In this document: positions 12,272-22,072 of the stretch, piece after piece
Numbering within the stretch: position 1 is the stretch's first letter
How the letters are laid out: every line of letters begins with the position of its first letter
Assembly: GCF_033958435.1 (NCBI RefSeq)
Contig: NC_134137.1
Location: 170,823,501 to 170,887,500 of the forward strand
Direction: 5' to 3'
From: Carettochelys insculpta
Lineage: Eukaryota; Chordata; Testudines; Carettochelyidae
DNA: 64,000 nucleotides
Notes under the pieces: model-generated
What the model saw: only the letters and a program-made list of their open reading frames with translations
Told to the model about the DNA's origin: nothing
Databases searched by the model: none
Made by a program: the position numbers and the translations under genes

Positions 12272-12961
12272 CCTAGGACTCCAAAACGATGTAAGCCAAC
12301 CAGCGTGTACTGGTTTCACAAATCCAAAACAGCTGCTCCACTGTAAGCACTGCATCCAGGGCTGACATCTTTCTAAGTTCTTGGCCCGCAGTTGAGCGGT
12401 TTACTCTCCAACACCTTCATCGTCATCCTCAACCATCATCTCAGCCCAGTGCCTTCATAGTCAACAGATAAACTGCATGGCATTCCAGGAAGTTGCTGTA
12501 ATGGTCTGTGCAATGACTTAAAGCATTTGAGGATCCATGCTTGCACTAGTGCTGTGTCAGAGAAAATGACAGGATCTCCCCATTCGTGTTTCACATGGTT
12601 AATGGGTGCTCTGAATTCTGGGAGAGTGCTTTGCATTCTGGGTTAGTGGCATCAAGCACCCACAAGCAACTGTGGCCATTTTTCCCCCCTCATCCAATGG
12701 TACAAAACCTACAGAATGTAACAGAGCTAAGGCACTGTGGGATAGGTACTCACAATACATTACTCATGCAGTCAGACTTGGATAAGGCAATGGATACATG
12801 GTAAATTGACATGAAGAAATGGTAGGTTGACTTTCCGGCACACATGTAGACAATTAAGTTCAAGTTTGTAAAACTGAGTTTAAAAAATCAAATTTATTAA
12901 CAGTCCATTTTATTTAGTAGAGTAGACACAACCTCTATCTCAAGACATAACTTCTAGCTGA

Positions 12962-14443
12962 CTCCAGGAGTACCCCATTTATTATCCTTCCGTCTCAGTA
13001 GGTGTTGTCCATGTTGTCTGAGGTTTTCCTCTTTTGCATTTTCATTGCGGGTTCCATGTGAGAGCTTGATGAACTATGCTGGATGATGGATTTCTGAGGG
13101 TGTGGCCTAGCTGTACCCACTTTCTTCTCTTGATTTGATCATCAGGTGGTCCTTGTCCTGCTCTGTTCCAAAGCTCCCCATCTGTGACAAAGTCTTGCCA
13201 TTCGATGTGAAGGATGTACCTCAGGCATCTGTTTATGAATGTCTGTCACTTGGGATTTGAAGACTTTTTTAATATGCCAGGTCTCACATCCATACAAGAG
13301 CATACTCTTCACGTATATGTTGAAGACTCACCATTTCATCCTCACAGATATTATTTGTGAACTCCATAAGGAACAAAGAGTCTTGAATGCAGCTGTTGCT
13401 GTCCCTGTCCTGGCATTGATATTCTTATCCGTTCCTTATCTCTGCCCATAATACTCCCCAAGTAGGTCAACTGCTCCACATCTTCGAGGTCACCTCCTCC
13501 CAGTGCGATGGTGGCGTTGTTGGACTGGTAAATCCTCATTGTCTTGGTCTTTCCCTTTTTAATCCTCAGTCCAGTCATTGAGGCAGTTTTGGCTAGTGTT
13601 GCCACCTTTTCTTCCATGCTTTCATGTTGGTGTGAAAGGAGTGTGACATTGTCAGCATAATCAATGTCCTGTAGCTGTTTGAAAAGTGTCCACTGTATAC
13701 CCCATTGATGGCCATCTGCTGTCCTTCTCATAATCCAGTCCTTTGTGATCACAAACAGGAAAGGTGACAATAGGCACCCTTGTTGCACTCCTGAGAGCAT
13801 GCTGAAAGATTCCATCAAGACACCATTGTGAACAACTTGGCATGTTGATGGTTTGTACATTGAATGTATCAGGTTAATAATTTTGGATGGGATGCTCCAG
13901 TGTTGCAGCAGTTTCCACAATGTGCCAGTGCTGGTGAAAGCTTTTTTGAAGTCTAAGAAGGTTATGTGCAGCGGGGTGTTCCACTCAAGCAACAGTTCTA
14001 TGATCATGCTGGGAGTTGTGATTTGGTGAATACAGGATCTCTCACTTTGGAAGCCGGTCTGTTCTTCCCTAAGCTGTCTTGATTTCTGTCTTCATTCTTT
14101 CCAAGAGACTCCTGTTGAACATTTTTCCTGGAATAGACAGTAATGTGATGCCCCTACAGTTCTTGCATTGCTTCAGGTTGCCTTTCTTTGGAAGCTCAAT
14201 AAGGTAGCCATGTTTCCAGTGTTGTGGAGTCTTCTCAGTGTCCCAAATTTTCCAAAATAGAATATACATCATGTTGACTGATGTCTCACTACCTGCCTTA
14301 ATTGCTTCTGCAGGGATGTTGTCTGGCCCAGATGCTTTTCCACTTTTCAGATGGGCGATGGCTTTTCTGATTTCTTCTTTTGTAGGTCTGCTGCTGTTAA
14401 TTTGCAGCAGTACATCTGCAGGTGGTAACTCCAGAGGTTCCAT
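12962..14443 (-). pseudogene. RTE-like LINE reverse transcriptase, 3' part
   Basis: Two - strand frames form one broken RT. The first (14069-14443) has KEEIRKAIAHLKSGKASGPD and NIPAEAIKA, typical of the finger region, then HWKHGYLIELPKKGN and CRGITLLSIPGKMF. The second (13351-14007) has TFLDFKKAFTS (palm motif A), GVQQGCLLSPFLF (motif B) and DIDYADNVTLLSH (catalytic YADD altered to YADN), followed by RIKKGKTKTMRI and LTYLGSIMG. Sequence down to about 12962 resembles the C-terminal tail of the same group (SHGTRNENAKEENLRQHGQH). This organisation fits RTE or related endonuclease-RT elements; the clade name is uncertain. The YADD change and internal stops make it inactive. Confidence 0.8.
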
Positions 14444-14454
14444 GTGGGCAGACA

Positions 14455-14616
14455 GAGAAACTTGAAGGAGTTGTATGATATCACACAGAAGTCAGCTGCA
14501 TCAAGGACTAAACTACAGGGGATCAGCCAGTACAGGATAAGGAGGGGTGTGTGCTAATGAACCCAAGTGAGCCTGCTAAGTAGATGGAAGGAATACTTTG
14601 AAGAGCTACTGAGTTG
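14455..14616 (+). pseudogene. Inverted 5' part of the same RTE-like LINE
   Basis: On + this stretch reads LKELYDITQKSAASRT and, after two stops in the same frame, SRWKEYFEELLSCP. In the family this lies immediately before the sequence that begins the - strand segment (EPLELPPADVLLQIN). It is therefore the neighbouring upstream piece of one insertion, flipped in orientation. The outer end of the flipped piece and the start of the 3' piece are adjacent in the element, as expected for twin priming. Confidence 0.65.
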
Positions 14617-14812
14617 CCCCAGAACAATAAGTAATGAGCTTAAATTGCAGCAAGGGTCATTCAGTTTAGATATTGGGAGAAGCTTTCTAAGAATACCTGA
14701 CAGAGATTATCTGGCTATACTTGGCTGTTCCTCAGCACAGGGGGCATGACTATGTGCTCTATTGATGTCCCTTCCAGCACTACATTGCTATGTGTACCAT
14801 TCACAGTAATAG
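14617..14812 (+). mobile_element. CR1 3' fragment
   Basis: AGTAATGAGCTTAAATTGCA, TTTAGATATTGGGAGAAGC and the end GATGTCCCTTCCAGCACTAC ATTGCTATG match a CR1 subfamily 3' region. It abuts the flipped LINE piece directly. Sequence to about 15060 shows nothing else. Confidence 0.65.
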
Positions 14813-15060
14813 TAATGGAGATAGTATGGATGTCTGAAAACTGTGTTCCACATGAGTTTTATGTGTAGTTTTATATACTAAACATTTAACTGCCTATATT
14901 ATAATGCATCATTGTGGTTCTTTAAGACATCTCCCTCAATGTACTGTCTTCACTTCTTCAGTAACTTTTTTGACTGGGAAGGAAGTTGTTTAAAACTCCT
15001 AATCCCAATAGACTTTGTGGGCACCTTTTCAGCCATTATGGTTTAAAACTATGTTACACT

Positions 15061-15771
15061 GGCTACGTCTACACGTGAAGCCTACATCAAAGTAGCTTAT
15101 TTTGATGTAGCGACATCGAAATAGGCTATTTCGATGAATAACGTCTACACGTCCTCCAGGGCTGGCAACATCGACGTTCAACATCGACGTTGCGCAGCTC
15201 CACATCAAAATAGGCACTGCGAGGGAACGTCTACACGCCAAAGTAGCACACATCGAAATAAGGGTACCAGGAACAGCTGCAGACAGGGTCACAGGGCGGA
15301 CTCAACAGCCAGCCGCTCTCTTAAAGGGCCCCTCCCAGACACACTTGCACTAAACAACACAAGATCCACAGAACCGACAACTGGTTGCAGACCCTGTGCA
15401 TGCAGCATGGATCCCCAGCTGCAGCAGCAGCAGCCAGAAGCCCTGGGCTAAGGGCTGCTGCCCACGGTGACCATAGAGCCCCGCAGGGGCTGGAGAGAGA
15501 GCGTCTCTCAACCCCTCAGCTGATGGCCGCCATGGCGGACCCCGCTATTTCGATGTTGCGGGACGCGGATCGGCTACATGTGCCCTACTTCGACGTTCAA
15601 CTTCGAAGTAGGGCGCTATTCCCATCTCCTCATGGGGTTAGCGGCTTCGACGTCTCGCCGCCTAACGGCGATGTTAACATCGAAATAGCGCCCAACACGT
15701 GTAGCCATGACGGGCGCTATTTCGAAGTTAGTGCTGCTACTTCGAAGTAGCGTGCACGTGTAGACATGGCT
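15061..15771 (+). mobile_element. Family A MITE, copy A1
   Basis: The element begins GGCTACGTCTACACGTG and ends CACGTGTAGACATGGCT, flanked by ACT on both sides. Its body holds many self-complementary TTCGAA and cgacgt segments, a conserved middle with CTTAAAGGGCCCCTCCCAGA, CAGCAGCAGCAG and CTGGGCTAAGGGCTGCTGCC, and a hairpin-rich right part. No transposase is present, so it is non-autonomous. The termini and 3-bp duplication suggest Harbinger mobilisation. The 105- and 121-codon frames are not convincing genes. Confidence 0.85.
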
Positions 15772-16516
15772 ACTATTCTACTAACTAACTGAATATGCTC
15801 TCTAATGTTTAGAAGTGAAAACTCATGCACATTCTGTTTCTGATGGCTTTGCTACTGACTTGATGTGCAATGCCATATGACCTTGGTCAAATTATCTAAT
15901 GTGTTTGTAGATCTATAAAATAGGTATACTGTAGTAATAATGACCAAACACTGTGGGTAGTGGGGTGCTTACCTAACCAATTACTGATTTTAAAACACCT
16001 GAGGTTCTGGGAGAGCAGGTACTATCCATCATTGCTCAATTTGATATAAAGAAAGTCCCCCACAACTCTTATCTGGGGTTTGCCCTGAATTTCCAAAGTT
16101 TGAACCTTATTAATTACAGTGCTCACACAATGGCTAATGATAAAAGACACTCCTTGTCTTTTCCATAAACATTTTCAAAGTGATGTAAACATGATGAGAC
16201 TGTGTGGTAGGAGTGAATATAAAATGCTGAGTCCAGATGATCTAATAGCATGTTGAACTGTAACTGAGCATGGAAGCTGAAATTATAAAATACATCAGTT
16301 TCATGACACTCATTTTGGGTCAACTGATATCAAATAGGCATTGAAGAACTTTTTCATAGTTTTACATTGTTTTCATTCTTTGTCATTTTTCTTGATCTCT
16401 TAATATATTTGCAAATAGCATTTTTCCCCCTTAGTGCTGTCTGGAGATTTTTTTTTTTAAGTCAAAAGGCATTAGCCATTAGGATCAGACCATGATATAA
16501 TCAAAATTATCCCAAA
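15772..16516. other. Unique AT-rich sequence
   Basis: No gene or known repeat is recognised. Confidence 0.5.
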
Positions 16517-16811
16517 GGCTACATCTACACTATGCAAAGTCAGGGTCACAGATACGTAATTCTAGCTACAGCTGTTGCATAGCTAAAATTGACATATCTG
16601 TGCTTGGCTAACTTGTTTGTCTATGGTGGGGAAGGTCCACAGGAGAGTTTTCCCATCGACCTCCCTTACTCCTCATGTCTTGCAAAGAGTAAAGGTGTTG
16701 ACTGTGACACCTGAGAGGGCAATTTCATGCATCCATACTAGATGTGCAAACTTGAACCCCAGAAGATTGACCCTGAGCAGGTCAATCTTCTGGTGTGGTG
16801 TAGACATAGCC
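16517..16811. mobile_element. Family C MITE, copy C1
   Basis: The ends are GGCTACATCTACACTA and GTGTAGACATAGCC, flanked by AAA on both sides. Internal landmarks AGCTAAAATTGACATATC and GGTCAATCTTCTGG are shared with the copy at 39049-39335. It is non-autonomous with Harbinger-like ends. Confidence 0.75.
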
Positions 16812-17035
16812 AAAGTCTGGTGATGCTTGACTTTGGAATTTTGTTTTACAGACCTTTGTTTAGTATTGTCCTTTAGAATTCCCCATTAAGAAGTAATTTG
16901 TTTTCCTGTTTTGCTATTGATCATGTACCACAATGGTTCTGTTTCATTTCATTCCTTGACTGTGTACATGAGTCAAAGACAATGGAAGCATAGCTCATGG
17001 AAAAGAGCACGTTAGTTAACTATTGTTACATTAGT

Positions 17036-17240
17036 AACAGAGAGGGAGCTGTGCTAGTCTATATACTATCAAAACAAAAAAGCAGTCAAGTAGCACTTTA
17101 AAGACTAACAAAATAATTTATTAGGTGTGCTTTCGTGGCTATGGTCTGAAGAAGTGGGTCTGTCCCACGAAAGCTCACCTAATAAATTATTTTGTTAGTC
17201 TTTAAAGTGCTACTTGACTGCTTTTTTGTTTTTATTGTTA
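17036..17240. mobile_element. Penelope-like element terminal unit, inverted pair
   Basis: Two copies of a unit ending AGTCTTTAAAGTGCTACTTG face outward around a short centre (arms about 17078-17139 and 17146-17225). The right arm includes an intact hammerhead-like core. GAGAGGGAGCTGTGCTAGTC at the left is the usual outer end of this repeat. Pseudo-LTRs in inverted arrangement are known for Penelope-like elements; no coding part is left. Confidence 0.7.
17146..17172 (+). ncRNA. Hammerhead ribozyme core of a Penelope-like element
   Basis: CTGAAGA (17146-17152) matches the CUGANGA box, GTGGG pairs with CCCAC (17154-17158 with 17164-17168) as stem II, and GAAA follows at 17169-17172. These are the conserved hammerhead core parts, and Penelope-like elements are known to carry them. 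A GTTAGTC downstream could hold the cleavage triplet. Stems I and III were not resolved, so activity is not shown. Confidence 0.6.
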
Positions 17241-18294
17241 TATTAGTGACACTGGTAGTCTGGCTCTGCATTAATGTAGCTTTAAATTGTGAAGGCCTTT
17301 CAATAACTGGTAGTCCCCTCCACCATTTATTTCTCAGAGCTGGAGTACTATATTTAAAATATATTAATCCATGGGATATTCTTCTGTATGTTATAATAAT
17401 GTTGAACACAGGTAACTTTTTGGGTTGAAAATACTTTACCAACTCCATTTAATCATTGATTCATTGGTTACAATTAGTTCACAGATGCCCAAAAATATCA
17501 AGGCCAATAAATAGTCCAATACATAGTTCAACATCTTTTTTTATATATTTCCCCATGCTGAGTTTTCATTTGTTATTAGCACTGAACGATTTTTAACAAG
17601 CTGAAGTAAGAGATGGAATTATAGGACAATTTTATTGCCAATTATAAAATGAATGGAATGATTACTGAAAACTGGTTGGCCAAGTTACAAGGCAATAGCT
17701 AGTAACCACTTCATCAAGCTGAAAAATAATCAGTGTGCAAAAAGCAGGAAGAGCAAAAACTGATAATTGCTCTTAGAAGTGACAAATCCTAAAAATAAGA
17801 CATTTGAGTTCTCTTCTTCCTACCAGATTAATTTTCATAAAAGTTAAATTAGTGCTTTCAAAGTGAAAAAATGTGAGTTGGATCATTAACACCATAATCA
17901 ACATCACTTTTCCATCAAGATTCTAGGCTGATGTTTTTTGCTTATTTTTAATATTTCTCCCTAAAATGAAAGGAAAAATGATTGTAATAGTTTGGGATGG
18001 GAAGCAGGCAGGAACTGTATTACTCTCTCTTTCAACAGTGCCTAGCAATCCCTTTGACTCTGATTATGAAGAACCATTTGTGGTTTATTTAGTACACATA
18101 ATCAACCAGACAAAATCAGATAACCTTTAGAACAAACCAGTAATAAATATATGATGGTGCATTTGTTAAGATATAGACACAAGCATACATGCAATAAAGT
18201 ATGTATGACTTAGAAGATCATAAATGGTTCCTTCCGAGTTTAATCCTTGGGCTAGTGGGTCATTGAACCCCATGAATCTACCATCCAACAATTA
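17241..18294. other. Unique AT-rich sequence
   Basis: No gene or repeat is recognised. Confidence 0.5.
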
Positions 18295-18560
18295 GGCCGT
18301 GTCTACACGTGCCCCAAACTTCGAAATGGCCATGCAAATGGCCATTTCGAAGTTTACTAATGACGCGCTGAAATGCATATTCAGCGCTTCATTAGCATGC
18401 GGGCGGCAGCCGCACTTCGAAATTGATGCGCCTTGCCGCCGTGCGGCGCGTCCAGACGGGGCTCCTTTTTGAAAGGGCCTCGTCTACTTCGAAGTCCCCT
18501 TATTCCCATGAGCTCATTTGCATGGCCATTTCGAAGTTTGGGGCACGTGTAGACGTAGCC
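18295..18560. mobile_element. Family B fold-back MITE, copy B1, one arm largely lost
   Basis: The ends GGCCGTGTCTACACGTGCC and GGCACGTGTAGACGTAGCC are flanked by TTA on both sides, a clear Harbinger-type duplication. The left arm is complete to CCCATGAGCTCAT, the centre of the palindrome. The sequence then jumps to the last part of the right arm (TTGCATGGCCATTTCGAAG). Confidence 0.9.
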
Positions 18561-19534
18561 TTACTGTCCTTCAGATCAGAGTTTATTTAATGTTTGGATA
18601 CTTATCCATAGGGATTTTGTGATGAGTATCAAATAAATAAATCCATTCAGATACTCTACTGCTCAAACACAGGCAATGGTATGAAATCAGCAGTGAATGT
18701 ATGTTGGGATGTCATCATGAATAAGAACACATAGTCATGGGAATTTATGGATGCATGAGAAAGGAAAAAAGGGGTTCAGAGTGTCAGCTGTTATCTGCAT
18801 TAAAATCAGCAGAACTCTGCTGATCATCCCTGTTTTGCTGATCACTTTCAACTTCTCAAAAAGATCTAATGCAGTAGTGCTGTCACTTAAATGCCTCCTT
18901 CATAAGGAGCTTTTTGAAGTGCTGGGACAGCAGGGAAAATGTTTACATGTTTAATATATAAGACTATAAACAGCAGTAACAGCCTCAGGACAGGGATCTT
19001 TTGGGGAATTAATGACTAGCTGAGATTAATGGCCCTTGGCTTCACTTTGGGCCTTCAACTCTCCCAGTCAGTCATTAATTCCCAGGAAATGCCATGTGCC
19101 TTGATTGTTATTACATTAATACATTAAATTCAAGTTAAGGGTCTGACTTAATCTTTAGCTGCTACAAAGTAAAACACAAGGGAGTGTTCCCAGTGGACAT
19201 ATTTATACTCAAGTATATTTTTGTTTACCTTAGTTGCCATTAAGTGTTTAATTTGAGGAATTACATACATTTACAGATTTGTTTTCTTTTTACAGTTTAT
19301 AATAGGTCACGTAAAGTATGAATAAAATTCTATAGCACAGAGCTGATGCATTTAATATTTCATTTATAATATTATGAAGCTAAACAAAAATGAATGTGTA
19401 AACAAATAGCTATACATGGTGGATAGCAAAAACAGTCTAATAATTGGACCAGGACAATTACAATATTGTTATGTCAAGTTAGCACCATGTCAGTTTTATT
19501 ATGCCAAATTGATAATAGCATTGTTATGCATAAT
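18561..19534. other. Unique AT-rich sequence
   Basis: No gene or repeat is recognised. The run into 19534 is rich in short direct repeats such as TTATTATGC/TTGTTATGC. Confidence 0.45.
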
Positions 19535-20231
19535 GGCTACATCAACACTAGCAAACTACGTCCAAGTAGCCTTTTTCAACATAAGAACATTGAAATAGGC
19601 TCCTTCGACACGTATTGTCTACATGTCCTCCAGGGCTGGTGCCATCGATGTTCAATGTCGAAGTAGTGATGGAGAACGTCGAAAGGAGCCACCCCAGAAG
19701 GAAATGCGGAGCATCCACACACACAAGCACTACCCGTCAAAATAAGGGGCCAGCAAAGCCCCAAGCCGCTCCCTGAAAGGGCCCCTCCCAGACACACTCA
19801 GCCTACACAGCATGAGATCCACAGAGCCAACAACCGGTTGCAGACCCCATGCACACAGCATGGACCCCCAGCTGCAGTAGCAGCAGCAGCAGCAGCCAGA
19901 AGCCCTGGGCTAAGGGCTGCTGCATGTGGTGACCATAGAGCCCCGCAGGGGCTCGACAGAGCGTCTCTCAACCCCTCAGCTGATGGCTGCCATGGAGGAC
20001 CCCGCTATTTCGACGTAGCAGGACACAGATCGTCTACACACTCCCTATTTCAATGTTGAACGTCGCATTAAGGCGCTATTCCCATTTTCAGATAGGAATA
20101 GCGATTTTGACGTCTCGCCATCTAACGTCAACTTCAACGTCGAAGTAGCGCATGGTGCGTGTAGACTCGATGCATACTATTTCAACGTTGTGCCAGCTAC
20201 TTCGAAGTAGCTGGCTAGTGTAGATGTACCC
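19535..20231 (+). mobile_element. Family A MITE, copy A2 (older)
   Basis: It starts GGCTACATCAACACTAG, ends CTAGTGTAGATGTACCC, and is flanked by AAT on both sides. The body follows family A, including GGGCCCCTCCCAGACACACT and the CAGCAG run. Many CpGs have decayed to TG or CA, and the left part is shortened, so this copy appears older than the others. Confidence 0.8.
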
Positions 20232-20354
20232 AATGTCTCAAACCAAAAGTAAAAAAACAAAGTGAACATTTTCGCTCAAAGTTAACCAGTTTTCAAGAGG
20301 TGAATATGTCATGATGCCTCTTGTTCATGTGAGATTTCTGCCATCCACGGAGAA

Positions 20355-20522
20355 GATCTCGTGAGGACAGCTGGGAATGGGCAAGAGCGGGTGGATCACT
20401 TGATTACTTGTGTTGTTCACACCCTCTAAGGCACCTGGCATTGGCCACTGTCAGAAGACAGGATACTGGGCTAGATGGAGCTTTGGTCTGACCCAGAATG
20501 GCCATTTTTGCATTCTGATGTT
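20355..20522 (+). mobile_element. CR1 3' end fragment
   Basis: GGATACTGGGCTAGATGGAG followed by TTTGGTCTGACCCAGAATGG and a TTTTTGCATTCTGATG tail is the CR1 3' UTR, truncated at its 5' side. Confidence 0.85.
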
Positions 20523-20844
20523 AGTTGTTCACAGGAGATTTTTTATATCTTGATGCATATCTGCATTTTATTTGAGAACAAGGTCTCAGATTTGGATGCC
20601 ACCTAGGACTAAATCCATAGGTGAATGTCTGAATATTATCTTATCCCCTGAGAAACTGAGCAAGATGGAGGGGAGATTTGGAGCTGAGTTATATTTAATT
20701 GAAACTTATCTTCACTCATACTTTCAATGTATGAGTCATGTTCAATATTTGCTTTATTTAATTTGTTTGATAATTTTAATAGGTTACTAACTTATGTTTT
20801 TGAAGGGCTAGACCATCTTCTGTCAAACCTATGGGTAGTTTAGA

Positions 20845-21195
20845 TCAAGAGTGAGCAAACTTTTTACATTGGGCCCCACTTTTCATCTCTGCAATTAACA
20901 GGGGTGCCCCAACCTGTCTAACATCATCCCAACCAATGGAAATTTCAGTTATGTTCATATGAAAAAAATCCTTTTTGGCATGTGTAAGAAAATAAGCATG
21001 TAGAACGTAAAAACTTTATTAATCAGTATAAAATGTGAATACACATGTATAAAAACCATAACATATTTCAACATTTTAATGAGGTGGATGAGCCTGAGAC
21101 CCAGCAGCACATCATGCTGTTCCCTACCTTATGAGATTTCATGCTCCCCCACTCAATCCCTGATGGGGTCTGCCTCTCACTTTGCACAGCCCTGG
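20845..21195. mobile_element. Possible hAT-type non-autonomous element
   Basis: GAGTGAGCAAACTTTTTACA followed by TTGGGCCCCACTTTTC resembles the end of hAT elements that begin CAGGGGTGGGCAAAC. The right end near CACAGCCCTGGTTTAG is uncertain. No transposase is present. Confidence 0.4.
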
Positions 21196-21720
21196 TTTAG
21201 ATGAAAAAAATTTACTATCACCACTGCACTTAAACTGTGTTTTTATTTCATTCAAGTATTGTAACTTAGTGACCAAAGGTGCTACTCTTTCCACTGTGGA
21301 AAACTCACGTGTTGAAAAATGTGGTTTTGAAACTGACATTGCTTTATTTAGATGTAGTGGGTTAAACTAGTCCCAGATGTCACTCCATTAAAGTTAGAGG
21401 AGTTACACCAGGGCTCAAGTGAGTCTCATTGTAACATACTTGTATGGTACAATGCACTTCGATTTTCAGTGTGCATAAAAGCAGGTACAAAGGATATCTG
21501 TAGTACCTTTGCAGGGTTCTGGGAAATGCCACATGACAGCATGCGAAGATCGTTCAAGATAATATATGCTAAAAAGGTCTTAAAATGTGGGTTACTGCTA
21601 AATGAGACACACAACATAGGAAGTAGAATTGTCTGTATTAAAAAAATCATGTAACCTGGGCTTTATTTCAGAATGACACACTCTTGCTTAGTGACCTTGA
21701 ATAAGTAATTTAAACTCTAT

Positions 21721-22072
21721 GGCTGTGTCTACACCATGGCAATCTGCTGATGGAGGTTTCTGTTGGAAGCTCTCTCCTGACAAAACTGTTCTTGGCAGAT
21801 TGCAGCCAGACATGAAAGCAGATTGCTCTGTTGATCTGCTTTGTCAACAGAGAATGGCCAGATTGCCCAGCCACTCTCTCACAGAACAGCCAACCAGAAG
21901 CACAGCAGACAGGGCTTCCTGGTATCCTGGAAGCCCTGTCTGTCAACAGAGGATCCACACTGGCTTTCTGTCAACAGATTCTGTTGAGAAAGGCATTCTG
22001 TCTCCTGAGGGAACAGCAGAACATTGTCTTTCTGCGAGTTTTGTCGACAAAATTCTCTAGTGTAGATGTAGC
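21721..22072. mobile_element. Family D MITE, copy D1
   Basis: The ends GGCTGTGTCTACACC and GTGTAGATGTAGC are flanked by TAT on both sides. The body repeats TGTCAACAGA/TGTCGACAAA motifs and contains AAGCACAGCAGACAGGGCT, shared with the copy at 44466-45119. It is non-autonomous with Harbinger-like ends. Confidence 0.8.

Larger units (their letters stand above)
7983..12933. mobile_element. Two-gene PIF/Harbinger-type DNA transposon, decayed
   Basis: The element starts GGCTATGTCTACGC and ends GTAGACACAACC, an imperfect terminal inverted repeat. Inside are the two genes expected of Harbinger elements, pointing at each other: a MYB/SANT-like DNA-binding protein on + (8432-10672) and a DDE transposase on - (11284-12271). 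Subterminal sequence at both ends is shared with the shorter element at 54890-56627, which supports these boundaries. Flanking trinucleotides (TGT and TCT) do not match exactly, so the target duplication has decayed or a border is off by a base or two. Both genes carry stops or frameshifts, so the copy cannot encode a working pair. Confidence 0.85.

Noticed and set aside
7780..14812. One CR1 split by the Harbinger element and the RTE-like LINE
   Set aside because: The pieces at 7780-7920 and 14617-14812 overlap by about 20 bp in CR1 coordinates, and there is non-CR1 sequence between 7920 and 7983. Two separate fragments are the simpler reading.
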